From positions 5,354 through 69,353 of the forward strand of contig JBDROA010000007.1 in assembly GCA_043810615.1 (NCBI GenBank): a stretch of DNA of 64,000 nucleotides. The letters run 5' to 3'. Positions 33,269 through 42,840 of the stretch are shown piece after piece; position 1 is the stretch's first letter, and each line of letters starts with the position of its first letter. The translations under genes were made by a program, and so were the position numbers. The notes beneath the pieces are model-generated. The model saw nothing but the letters and a program-made list of their open reading frames with translations. It made no database searches and was not told the DNA's origin. This stretch comes from VGBK01 sp043810615. Lineage in GTDB: Bacteria; Actinomycetota; Acidimicrobiia; Spongiisociales; UBA11373.

Positions 33269-33892
33269 CTACGCCACCGCTCCGGCCCGCCCCAGCCGCA
33301 GCACCTCGAGAGACCCGCCGGCGGCGGCGAGGCGGGCCTCCACCTCCAATCCGGCGCCGGCGGCCAGAGCAGCCATCCCTCCGGCGGCCAGCAGCGAGCG
33401 CACCCCGTCGCCGTGACCGGCAGCGCCCTCGATGGCCCGCGCCACGCTGCGCACGGCCCGGGGCATGAGGCCGACGGCCCGCCCCGGCCGGTGGTCGGCC
33501 ACCAGCACCCGGCCCGACTCCCCGGCAACACGTGCCATCTCCATCAAAGCGAGACGGCCTTCCTCTGCCGACAGCGAGTGGAACAGCATCATCGCCGCGA
33601 CCACGCCGGCGGCTCCGGCGGAGAAGGGCAAGGAAGCGGCGTCCCCCTGGACCAGCAGGGCGCCGGGGCCCAGGTGGCGGCGGGCCTCGCCGAGCATCTC
33701 GGCGGAGGCCTCCACCCCGGCCACCCGGCACCCGGCGGCGGCGTAGGAGGCCAGGAAGGCCCCGGTGCCGCAGCCCACGTCGAGCACCAACATCCCCGGC
33801 CGGGGCGGGCACAACGCCAGGCCGGAGCTTCGCACCCCGCCCAGGAGGCGGCCGAGCACCGGTTCGTAGAGGCGAGCGCCGAGGCGTCCCAT
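33269..33892 (-). CDS. Class I SAM-dependent methyltransferase
   Basis: A 207-aa methyltransferase with motif I 'VLDVGCGTGAFLASYA', post-I 'GVEASAEMLGEAR' and motif II-III region 'GDAASLPFSAGAAGVVAAMMLFHSL'. It resembles the UbiE/COQ5-like small-molecule group. It starts 7 bases after the stop of an amidohydrolase of the S-adenosylhomocysteine/methylthioadenosine deaminase class. This suggests that the enzyme removing the methyltransfer by-product is made with the methyltransferase. Substrate unknown. Confidence 0.8.
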   Translation of the reverse strand: MGRLGARLYEPVLGRLLGGVRSSGLALCPPRPGMLVLDVGCGTGAFLASYAAAGCRVAGVEASAEMLGEARRHLGPGALLVQGDAASLPFSAGAAGVVAAMMLFHSLSAEEGRLALMEMARVAGESGRVLVADHRPGRAVGLMPRAVRSVARAIEGAAGHGDGVRSLLAAGGMAALAAGAGLEVEARLAAAGGSLEVLRLGRAGAVA

Positions 33893-33899
33893 GGTTCGC

Positions 33900-35207
33900 C
33901 TACCCCGCCAGACGCCCGGCGGCCGCCCGCAGCGCGACCCGGGCGCGGTCGGTGTCCACCGTCCGGCAGGTCCCCGCCTCCACCACTCTCCGGCCGGCCA
34001 CCCACACGTCGGTGACGTCGCGGCGCGATCCGGCCCACACCACGTGACCGAGCAGATCCCGTGGCACGAGCACCGGGTCGTACACCACGTCGTCCGGCGA
34101 AACCCGCACCATGTCGGCCCACCGACCGGGGAGGAGCGCCCCGATGTCGTCGCGACCCAGTGCCGCCGCCGCCTCGGAAGTCATCAGGCGGAAGGCGTCC
34201 TCCACCCCCAGGATGCCGGCGTCGCCTTCCCGGAGGCGGGCGTAGAGCAGCGCCAGGCGGGCCTCCTCCCACAGGTCGAGGTTGTCGTTCGAGGCGGGCC
34301 CGTCGGTACCCACCCCCACCGCCACCCCGGCCCGGCGCAGCGCAGCCACCGGAGCCAGCCCCGAGGCCAGCTTGCCGTTCGACCCCGGGCAGTGCGCGAC
34401 CCCCACCCCGTGGGCGGCGAACCGGGTGATGTCCTCGGCGGTGAGCCAGACACAGTGGGCCGCCAGGGTGCGGGGCACGTAGCAACCCAGGTCCTCCAGG
34501 TGGGCGGGGACCGTGTTGCCCGTACGCGCCGTCACGGCGTCGCCCTCGCTCCGGGTCTCGGCGACATGGAGGTGCACCGGCATGGCAAGGGCGGAGGCGG
34601 TCTCCGCCACCTCCCGCAGGGCGGCATCGCCCAGCGTGTAGGCGGAGTGAGGGCCGAGGCCCACCTCGACCAGGTCCTCCCCGGCCAGGGACTCGCGGAG
34701 GGTCACGGCGGCACGGATCATGTCGGCGGCCGTCCCGAAGCGCTCCCAGCCGGGGGCCTCCGCCACCACGGGGAACACCAGCGTGCGCAGGCCGGCCGTT
34801 ACCGCCGCCTCGGCCACCGCCGCGGCGTGGAAGTACATCTCGACGCTGGTGGTGATGCCCCCCTGGAGCATCTCCGCCGCCCCCACCAGCATCCCGAGCC
34901 GGGTGCCGCCGGGGGTGAGTCGGGCTTCCCGGGGCCAGATCACCTCCTGGAGCCAGCGGTTGAGAGGCAGGCCTTCCCCCGCTCCCCGCAACACGGTCAT
35001 GGCCGAGTGGGCATGGCAGTTCACCAGGCCGGGCAGCAGCAGGCCGCCGACGCTATGGACGGCGTCTCCCGGGCCCAGTGGCGGGGCTTGCGACCGGGGC
35101 CCCGACGCGGCCACCCGCCCGTCGGACACGTCCACGAACCCGGGGCTGTGCAAGGAGAAAGCGGGGTCCATGGGCAGGACGTGGTCGGCGAGGTAGCGGT
35201 CGATCAC
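33900..35207 (-). CDS. Amidohydrolase, SAH/MTA (guanine/cytosine deaminase-like) deaminase family
   Basis: A 435-aa metal-dependent deaminase. Metal ligands are in 'GLVNCHAHSAMTVLRG' (HxH), 'VHLHVAETRSE', 'LAAHCVWL' and 'VGTDGPASNDNLDL'. These match the MtaD/S-adenosylhomocysteine deaminase branch, which converts adenosyl thioethers to inosyl forms plus ammonia. The GTG start overlaps the stop of the EamA transporter gene (35207-35204), and the methyltransferase follows by 7 bases. Other amidohydrolases such as chlorohydrolases share these motifs, so the exact substrate is inferred. Confidence 0.84.
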   Translation of the reverse strand: MIDRYLADHVLPMDPAFSLHSPGFVDVSDGRVAASGPRSQAPPLGPGDAVHSVGGLLLPGLVNCHAHSAMTVLRGAGEGLPLNRWLQEVIWPREARLTPGGTRLGMLVGAAEMLQGGITTSVEMYFHAAAVAEAAVTAGLRTLVFPVVAEAPGWERFGTAADMIRAAVTLRESLAGEDLVEVGLGPHSAYTLGDAALREVAETASALAMPVHLHVAETRSEGDAVTARTGNTVPAHLEDLGCYVPRTLAAHCVWLTAEDITRFAAHGVGVAHCPGSNGKLASGLAPVAALRRAGVAVGVGTDGPASNDNLDLWEEARLALLYARLREGDAGILGVEDAFRLMTSEAAAALGRDDIGALLPGRWADMVRVSPDDVVYDPVLVPRDLLGHVVWAGSRRDVTDVWVAGRRVVEAGTCRTVDTDRARVALRAAAGRLAG

Positions 35208-36121
35208 GGCGCCACCGCCATGCCGCTCGCCGTGGACCGCGGGCCCGAGAGGGTCAGGATCAGCGCGGCGAGGACCACGGCACAGCCCACCAGGACCGCC
35301 GCCGGAGCGGCCTCCCCCAGCCAGGCCCAGGCAAGCAGGGTCGACCCGACCGGCTCGCCCAGGGTGGCGAGGGCCACCACCGTGGGCGTGGTGTGCCGCA
35401 GCGACCAGGTCATGAGCCCGTGGCCCACCAACTGGGGGATGAGAGCGCTGAGGAAGATGTACAAGAGAGCCTCCCCGTTTGCCGGGCTCAGAGCCACTCC
35501 GGACGCGGCCGCCACCGCCATCACCGTACCGCCGCCCACGGCGCAGGCCACTCCCATGAAGGACCACACCTCCAGATCCGGGCCGAGGTGGCGGGCCAGA
35601 AGCAGGTATGCGGCCATGGCGGCGGTGCCGAGCAGGGCCAGGCCGTCGCCGGCCAGGGCGCGCCCGGAGAACGACAGGTCGGCGCCTCCGACGATGACCA
35701 CCCCCGCCGCCCCCAGGGCGAGCGCGGCCCACAGGCGCCCCTCGGGCCGATCCCGGCCGGTGACCACCCCGACGACCGCCAGCAGAAGAGGAGTGGCCGT
35801 CACCAGGGTCACCGAGGCGGCCACGCTGGTGAGGTCGAGCGACCAGATCCAAGCGCTGAAGTGCACGGCGTACAGCAGGCCGGCAACGACCGCCCATCCC
35901 AGGACCGGCTGCAGCCGTTTGCGATGCCAGCCGCGGACCACGGCCGGGAGGAGCAGGGCCGCCGCCATCAGCAGCCGCAGGCCGGAACGGGTCAGGGCGT
36001 GGGTGGGCTCCGCCAGCTTCAAGAAGATGGCGGCGAAGGAGATCGCCACCACGGCCGCCACCAGCGCCGGGGCCACGAGGCCGCTGCGCTCTCGCCGGGC
36101 TGCGGGGGGAAAGTGGGGCAT
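35204..36121 (-). CDS. EamA/DMT-family transporter
   Basis: A 305-aa protein with ten hydrophobic helices arranged as two EamA repeats ('AAIFLKLAEPTHALTRSGLRLLMAAALL' and 'LIPQLVGHGLMTWSLRHTTPTVVALATLGEPVGSTLLAW'). Family members export metabolites or amino acids. The ATG at 36121 was chosen because the first helix then starts about 15 residues in; longer in-frame starts add an Arg-rich leader. Its stop overlaps the amidohydrolase start. It is divergent from fumarase across 155 bases. Confidence 0.87.
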   Translation of the reverse strand: MPHFPPAARRERSGLVAPALVAAVVAISFAAIFLKLAEPTHALTRSGLRLLMAAALLLPAVVRGWHRKRLQPVLGWAVVAGLLYAVHFSAWIWSLDLTSVAASVTLVTATPLLLAVVGVVTGRDRPEGRLWAALALGAAGVVIVGGADLSFSGRALAGDGLALLGTAAMAAYLLLARHLGPDLEVWSFMGVACAVGGGTVMAVAAASGVALSPANGEALLYIFLSALIPQLVGHGLMTWSLRHTTPTVVALATLGEPVGSTLLAWAWLGEAAPAAVLVGCAVVLAALILTLSGPRSTASGMAVAP

Positions 36122-36276
36122 GGTCGGACGGCGGCCGTCCCCGGCAAGGGCACGGACCCGCCCGGATGCTAACGAGGAGGCCCTGCCCGGCGCGGCCTGC
36201 CGCCCCGGCACCGGAGAGACCCCGGGAGGCCACCGTAGAATCGGCTTCGAGCCACTCCGTCGACCGAGAGGTGCCC

Positions 36277-37887
<1,611 letters not shown>

Positions 37888-37972
37888 CCCGGCCGATCGG
37901 CCGAGCCGACGGCCGGCAAGGCCGGGGCCCCGCCGCTATCTTGGCCGGCAAGTGACGCCTCGAGGAGTCCTC

Positions 37973-38815
37973 GTGAAACACCCCAGCCGCGCCCTCATCG
38001 CCGGGCTCATGGCCAGTGTCTTGCTGGCCGCCGCCTGCGGTGACGACGGCGGCACCGGCACCACGGGGCCGGAGACGACCGCCACCGCTGCGACCACACC
38101 TTCGCCCACCACCACCAGCCAGGCCACCACCACCACCACCCAGGCCACCACCACGACCCAGGCCACCACCACCACCGACCTGCACCCGGTCTGGGGGATC
38201 AGCTGGGCATCGGTCTGGCCGGCGGAGGGCTCTACCGCCACCTACCGCCTCGACCTGTGGAACGAGGAACCGGTCGATCTCCCCACCATCATCGAGTACG
38301 GCGTGGAGTGGGACGGGGGCACCTGGGATCGGATCCTCTTCGGCAGCACCGAGCCCGGCGAGTACGGGCTGGCCTTCTACTTCGACCGCTCCGATCCCTG
38401 GGTGATCCGGGTGTGGGGCCTTCGGGCCACCGGGCCGGGCATGGGCCCGCAGGGGGCTCTCGACGAGTACCTGGGGGGGTTCCCGGCCGTGGACCTGGCC
38501 GGGTTGCCCGACGTCGCTCCGACGCTCGACGTCGACGCCTTCGTCGACAGCGGGGAGGGGAACCTGTACGGGCCGAGCCCGGCGGTGTACGCCCTTGAGG
38601 TGGTGGGCCTCGAGGAGGTCGCGGTGCCCGCCGGCACCTTCGAGGTCAGCCTGCACATCCGCTTCGGCCTCGGCGGCGAGTTCTTCGGGGTCCAGGAGGG
38701 GCAGGAGATCGCCTCCTTCTCCGATCTCTGGGTCGATCCCACCCAACTGATCCTGCGCTGGGACCCGGCCCCCGGCTTCGGGACGGCACTGGAGCTCGTG
38801 ACCCCCTGGGAGTAA
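37973..38815 (+). CDS. Thr-linker lipoprotein of unknown function
   Basis: A 280-aa secreted lipoprotein: signal peptide, lipobox 'LLAAAC', then about 45 residues of Thr-rich linker including 'TTTTTQATTTTQATTTT', then a beta-rich domain starting 'DLHPVWGISWASVWPAEGSTATYRLDLW'. Near the C-terminus is 'IASFSDLWVDPTQLILRW'. No known family. The following 0.9 kb is a decayed paralogue with the same domain. The GTG start has GAGGAGT 4 bases upstream. The poly-Thr linker is typical of this genome's exported proteins. Confidence 0.75.
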   Translation: MKHPSRALIAGLMASVLLAAACGDDGGTGTTGPETTATAATTPSPTTTSQATTTTTQATTTTQATTTTDLHPVWGISWASVWPAEGSTATYRLDLWNEEPVDLPTIIEYGVEWDGGTWDRILFGSTEPGEYGLAFYFDRSDPWVIRVWGLRATGPGMGPQGALDEYLGGFPAVDLAGLPDVAPTLDVDAFVDSGEGNLYGPSPAVYALEVVGLEEVAVPAGTFEVSLHIRFGLGGEFFGVQEGQEIASFSDLWVDPTQLILRWDPAPGFGTALELVTPWE

Positions 38816-38835
38816 CCGGACGAGGGAGGCACACG

Positions 38836-39748
38836 ATGCGGCGGCGGCCGTCCCTGGCCATGGTCCTGGGTCTCCCCGCGGTCGGCTGCGGCGTTGCGGC
38901 TTCCCCACCTCCACCACTACGGCGCCCACCACCACGACGGTCCCGACGACGACCGCTCCGCCCGAACCTCGACCACCCTCCCGGCCGACCTCCATCCCCC
39001 CTGGGGCGTCGGGTGGGCGGCCATCTGGCCGGCGGAGGGAACCACCGCCACCTCTGAGGTCGGGGCCACCGACGACGACACCACCGAGGTCACGGCCCGC
39101 TTCGAGCCCGGCGTGGACCAGGAGGGGACGGGCCGGGATCGCATCGCGGTGGGCGTCGTCGAGGATGGGAAGCACGGGGCCGCCCTCTGCCTCCAGCGGA
39201 CCGAGGCCCGGGTCCCGCGGCTCTGGGGCATGAAGGCCACCTCCGTCCAGGACACGTCCTGGACTACTTCGGGGAGCCCCCCGTCCTCGACCTGAGGGAT
39301 CTGCCCGAAGAGCCCCCCACTATCGCTGGTGGCCTTCTGGTCCACGTGCCCGGGTCGTGCCTGGGCGATCCTCTCCCCGTCACCTACCGGCTCGAGTGGG
39401 TCGGCATCGAGACGGTGGAAGTGGCGGCGGGGACATCCACCGACGCCCTCCACATGCAGATCGTGATGACCGGGGAGTCCTTCGAGTGGATGCGGGAAGG
39501 GGACGAGCCCGTCGTCTCGGACATGCGGCTCCAAGGCCGTCTTCCGGATCGAGTGGGTCGGGGTCGAAGACATCGAGGTCGCCCCGGGTGAGACGGAGCG
39601 GCTGGAGGTGTGCCACCTCCGCATTGGCCTCGGCGGGGACTTCTGCCCCCTGGGGCCGGGGGGCGAGATCACCTTCTTCTCCGACCTCTGGCTGCACCCC
39701 GGGCAACTGATGGTCGGTGGGAGCCCGGTCCGGCGGGAGGGCCATTAA
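38836..39748 (+). pseudogene. Decayed tandem paralogue of the upstream lipoprotein
   Basis: The start is intact: a strong GAGGGAGG site, then ATG and 'MRRRPSLAMVLGLPAVGCG', a lipoprotein signal. The Thr-rich linker then lies in a second frame, the 'DLHPPWGVGWAAIWPAEGTTAT' domain start in a third, and the 'YRLEWVGIETVEVAAG' and 'EWVGVEDIEVAPGETERL...FFSDLWLHPGQLMVGG' parts in others, ending at a TAA at 39746. At least four frame changes are needed, so this is a genuine pseudogene rather than one sequencing slip. It may also contain an internal duplication, since the 'EWVG(I/V)E' block occurs twice. Confidence 0.75.
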
Positions 39749-39836
39749 ACTGCCGATGCCCCGGGGCATGTACGACCGGCGAAGCAGGTGCCGGCGGGCG
39801 CTCCGTCCGCCGGCACCCTCAGCCACGGCCCGGGCC

Positions 39837-39971
39837 CTAGCGCCGCACCGGCTCCGACTCCCGCGTGGGCACCGGGACCGGCACGGCGCCGGGAGTCGTC
39901 GGCTCCTCGACGGGCGCCTGAATGGGCTCCGGTTCGACGATGATCACCCGCTTCTGCTCTCCGATGTCCAT
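39837..39971 (-). CDS. 44-aa Pro/Glu-rich small protein
   Basis: The ATG at 39971 begins 'MDIGEQKRVIIVEPEPIQ', followed by a Pro/Val/Glu-rich tail ('PVPVPTRESEPVRR') and TAG at 39837. It resembles small actinobacterial proteins of the form 'M-[DE]-[IV]-G-E-x-K-R-x-[IV]-x-VEP' with proline-rich tails. A GAGGAGG site lies somewhat far upstream. The start overlaps the 3' end of the CGIYA-domain gene by 28 bases, so it is the last member of the minus-strand cluster regulated from 42.7 kb. Too short for routine gene calling. Function unknown. Confidence 0.6.
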   Translation of the reverse strand: MDIGEQKRVIIVEPEPIQAPVEEPTTPGAVPVPVPTRESEPVRR

Positions 39972-40744
39972 ACTTCCCCAAACCTCCTCGCCTCATCCGT
40001 AAGGTACTCCACTGCGCACACCGGCAGGCCGGGACGGCCGGCGCGCACCCCGCCGGCCCTCTGGGCTTCCTCCCACCCGAGCCCCGGAGCGAACAGCCGG
40101 GCAATCCATTTCGGGTCGGATCGGCACACCAAGGCACCGTCCCGCATCAGGGCCACCGCCGGCACCTCGGCCCGCTGCGCCCGGTAGCCGTGCTCGTGCT
40201 CGATCACCTTGCCGCTGAGGGCTACCAGGCCGTAGATGATGCCGGGCCACGCTCCCGGCCGGGCCCCCCAGAGCGCCCCGGCGTCCTTGAAGGCATAGAT
40301 GCCGCAGCGACAACACGGGGCGTCGTGCGGCGCCCCCGGCCCGCGGGGGCAGCGGGCCTCCAGTCGCGGCTCTTCCCAGACCTGCACCACGCCGCGCACG
40401 CCCAGCGAGGTGAGCCGCCACATGCGGAACCCCAGAATGGGCGCCGGCGACCAGAACGCCCCCGCCGACCGCCCCCCGGCGGAGCGCGCCGGGTCCGGGG
40501 CCGGCGGCTCCACCGTCGTCTGCGCCCGCACCTGCTCCAGTTCCAGGATCTGCCGGCGAAGCGCCTCGGCCCCCTTCTGGCTCAGCACACGCGAGAGGGC
40601 CCTCCACCCCCGCTCGACCGCCGACGGCAGGGGCTCGCCCCATGTCACGCCGGGCAACGGCCCCTCGAGCCCGGAGGGCTCACCCCCTCCCGGGCCACTG
40701 TGGAACCACCCACCCGGAGGCCGCGGACCAGCCCCCGGCATCAT
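39944..40744 (-). CDS. Uncharacterised CGIYA-domain protein
   Basis: A 266-aa soluble protein. The N-terminal ~95 residues are low-complexity or helical. From about residue 105 comes a Cys-rich domain: 'FWSPAPILGFRMWRL', 'EPRLEARCPRG', 'APCCRCGIYAFKD', 'IIYGLVALSGKVIEHEHGYRAQRAEV'. The same blocks occur in the protein at 47883-48941, so this is a real conserved domain; similar 'CGIYA...G.V...VIEHE.GYRA' domains appear in actinobacterial and phage proteins without known function. The conserved Cys residues and HEH could bind metal (inference). The ATG at 40744 overlaps the stop of the ARPP-1 gene, so the two are coupled. Confidence 0.72.
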   Translation of the reverse strand: MMPGAGPRPPGGWFHSGPGGGEPSGLEGPLPGVTWGEPLPSAVERGWRALSRVLSQKGAEALRRQILELEQVRAQTTVEPPAPDPARSAGGRSAGAFWSPAPILGFRMWRLTSLGVRGVVQVWEEPRLEARCPRGPGAPHDAPCCRCGIYAFKDAGALWGARPGAWPGIIYGLVALSGKVIEHEHGYRAQRAEVPAVALMRDGALVCRSDPKWIARLFAPGLGWEEAQRAGGVRAGRPGLPVCAVEYLTDEARRFGEVWTSESRSG

Positions 40745-41736
40745 CGGGCCTCCCCGAACCACGACCGCCGCCCGCCCGCCTGCTGCCCTTCTGAGGGCAT
40801 CCCTGCCCCGGCCGCCTCGGGGGCCCACAGCGCCGCCAGGTGCACCAGGGAGGAACCGACGACCAGGGCCGACACCACAGCGCCGGGGGCGGTGAGGAAC
40901 ACCACCTCGCCCAGGCCAACGGCGGCATGGGTGCTGGCCACCCCTCCCGATAGCGCCGCCACCCGGGCCACCCCCTCAGCGGCGAGGCCACCGCCCGGCC
41001 CGCCGAGCCCCACCCGGGCGTCGGCGGCATAGGAACCCACCAGGCCCCGCCATAGGAACGCCAGCGTGTCGGGGCGGTCGAACACGTCGAGCGCCAGCGG
41101 CCGCGCCCCCACCAGGGCAAGCACGCCGCGTTGGCCGGCGGCCGGCCGCAGCGGCACGGTGATCTCGTCGATGGCCCCGGCCCGCCGGCGGTGCACCTCG
41201 GAGTACAAAGCCGTCGAGGAGTCCACCTCGTGCAGGCTGAGGTGGCGATCGACCGCGCCCCAGACCTCCCCCTGGTGGGAGCGGTACCCGACACCCCGGC
41301 GGGCCTCGTGCTGCACCCCGATGTTCTTGGCTGCCCTGACCCGGGGGGAGGCGTGGAGGTCCTCGCGCGCCATGGGCCGGGCAGCCCCCCAGCGGCCGGC
41401 CTCGACGCACGAGACCGGGATGGTCAGCGTGGCCTGGGCCGGCACCAGGACCGTGGTGTTCAGCGTGCGGGTCTGCCTGAGCCCGCCTAGCACCTCCCCT
41501 TCCAGGAGCAGCACCGGTCGGCCGGCGTGGTTGACGACCTGCAGTTCGGGCACCGAGCCACCCCCCACTTCCTCGACCAGCACGACGCCTTCCGCCACCG
41601 CCCCGGCAAACAGCCGGTACGGAACGGCCTCACCGTCGTGGAAGACCGGCACCATGGTGAGCGGGCCCGACTGCTGCGGCTCGCCGAAGCGCAGGCCGCT
41701 CCCGAGCATCGTGGTTACGGTGTCGCCTGCCGTCAT
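40741..41736 (-). CDS. ARPP-1 family protein
   Basis: A 331-aa protein matching the ARPP-1 domain. Diagnostic blocks: 'EEVGGGSVPELQVVNHAGRPVLLLEGEVLGGLRQTRTLNTTVLVPAQATLTIPVSCVEAGRW' (residues about 54-115) and 'VGYRSHQGEVWGAVDRHL'. ARPP-1 is named for its association with ADP-ribosylglycohydrolase and rhodanese-phosphatase genes; its biochemical role is not established. It overlaps the amidotransferase-like gene upstream (ATGA-type) and the CGIYA-domain gene downstream, as the middle member of a coupled cluster. The C-terminal ~100 residues ('LGEVVFLTAPGAVVSALVV') are less conserved. Confidence 0.8.
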   Translation of the reverse strand: MTAGDTVTTMLGSGLRFGEPQQSGPLTMVPVFHDGEAVPYRLFAGAVAEGVVLVEEVGGGSVPELQVVNHAGRPVLLLEGEVLGGLRQTRTLNTTVLVPAQATLTIPVSCVEAGRWGAARPMAREDLHASPRVRAAKNIGVQHEARRGVGYRSHQGEVWGAVDRHLSLHEVDSSTALYSEVHRRRAGAIDEITVPLRPAAGQRGVLALVGARPLALDVFDRPDTLAFLWRGLVGSYAADARVGLGGPGGGLAAEGVARVAALSGGVASTHAAVGLGEVVFLTAPGAVVSALVVGSSLVHLAALWAPEAAGAGMPSEGQQAGGRRSWFGEAR

Positions 41737-42695
41737 TGGCCCTCCTTGGCACCACTGTCGCGCTCGCCTGTGACAGATCCGGCCGGCGCCGGCGGCGTAC
41801 CGGTTGCCTGCCGCTCACGCCTCCGCCGTTCCGACTCCTCCACCGCCCGGCGCTTCTTCTCGCTCACCACGTTGGCGAACAGGCGGGCCGATGAAGACGC
41901 CGCCTCCACCTCCCCCAGGGTGAGATCGGCGGCCTGGGCAGAGGTCACCCGGTCCCAGGCGACACCCTTCTCGGCGGCATAGGCAGCGGCCGGCTGGCGG
42001 TGGCGGCGGGTACGGGTCTCGGCCCTCTGCAGGTAGTAGTGGGAGATCATGTGGAAGACCTCGCCGTTGCCGGCACGGAAGGTGAGGGCTACCGGCGCCT
42101 CACCCCAGCGCTCCTGCAGTTCCCGGCTCGAGATGAGCACCTTCACCCGGCCGGAGTCGAGCACCGTGATGGGGTACGAAGAGCCCTCGAGCCACCAGAT
42201 CGGGTCGTCCGCCCCCTCCATGACGCCCCTGAGGAACGGGTTGTCGTGTGCGGCCGCTTCGATTCGCACCACGGCGTCGCCAGTGGGCCGCTGGTTGAAG
42301 GCCACCACGCCGGGGAAGGCCGGTTCGACCACGTGGCGCAGCGCCCAGTCGGTGGTGAACAGGCTGCCGCCGGCCTCCACGAAGCGTCGCACCGCGTCCA
42401 CGGCGGCGGCACCCACCTGCCCCGGGCAGTTGACCACCAGCAGTTGCTCGGGCCGCAGTTCGAGGCCGGCCAGGTGATAGGGGTCCACCGCCAGGTGGGG
42501 CAGGTCCAGGGCCTCAAGGACCCACTCGACGTGGTCGTACTGCCCGCGCACCACCACGATATCCGACCCCTTCACCTGCTCGAGGATCTCGTGGATCCCC
42601 GGCGCTTCGCGAGCGATGGCATCGCGCGTGTGACGGCCTCCCACCTGGTAGGCCCTGCGGCGGCGATCCTCACGGCTGCTGTCGGTTCCGGTCAA
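41733..42695 (-). CDS. Glutamine-amidotransferase-like (class I GATase fold) protein
   Basis: A 320-aa protein. The middle section alternates strands and helices: 'SDIVVVRGQYDHVEWVLEALDLPHLAV', 'LLVVNCPGQVGAAAVDAVRRFVEAGGSLFTTDW', 'EVFHMISHYYLQR'. This is the pattern of GATase1-like/DUF4159-type domains that lack classical catalysis; 'VVNCPG' sits where such folds put a Cys or loop. The C-terminal ~60 residues are highly charged and helical ('EKKRRAVEESERRRRERQ'). TTG start chosen because GAGGAG lies about 8 bases upstream. First gene of the cluster; its promoter and two palindromes lie at 42720-42764. Function unknown. Confidence 0.62.
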   Translation of the reverse strand: MTGTDSSREDRRRRAYQVGGRHTRDAIAREAPGIHEILEQVKGSDIVVVRGQYDHVEWVLEALDLPHLAVDPYHLAGLELRPEQLLVVNCPGQVGAAAVDAVRRFVEAGGSLFTTDWALRHVVEPAFPGVVAFNQRPTGDAVVRIEAAAHDNPFLRGVMEGADDPIWWLEGSSYPITVLDSGRVKVLISSRELQERWGEAPVALTFRAGNGEVFHMISHYYLQRAETRTRRHRQPAAAYAAEKGVAWDRVTSAQAADLTLGEVEAASSSARLFANVVSEKKRRAVEESERRRRERQATGTPPAPAGSVTGERDSGAKEGQ

Positions 42696-42719
42696 GGCGG
42701 TTTCTCCTCGGCTCGATAA

Positions 42720-42764
42720 CACCACTGATGGTGCTAGAATAACACTGTTAGTGTAATCCGTCAA
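42720..42764. promoter_or_regulatory. Promoter with two palindromic operators for the ARPP-1 cluster
   Basis: On the minus strand a -35 TTGACG (42764-42759) and -10 TATTCT (42741-42736) are separated by exactly 17 bases. The spacer is almost filled by TAACACT-GTT-AGTGTAA (42740-42756). A second palindrome, CACCA-CTGA-TGGTG (42720-42733), covers the predicted transcription start. The two sites share an AACAC...GTG pattern. The block is far more AT-rich than its surroundings. The XRE-type regulator encoded divergently at 42841 is the natural candidate to bind here; this is inference from position. Confidence 0.68.
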
Positions 42765-42840
42765 CAATAGGCCTCCGATCCTTGGTGTCCTATGCCCTGA
42801 GTAGTAGGTTGGCTCCGAGAGGCGAAGAAAGGGCCCCGCC

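Noticed and set aside
36122..36276. Possible riboswitch or leader between EamA and fumarase
   Set aside because: I could not find a conserved aptamer-like structure or paired helices; it is only a short divergent promoter region.
38060..38190. Repetitive ACC-rich DNA suggesting a microsatellite element
   Set aside because: It encodes the Thr-rich linker of a lipoprotein and is in frame; similar tracts occur in other exported proteins here.
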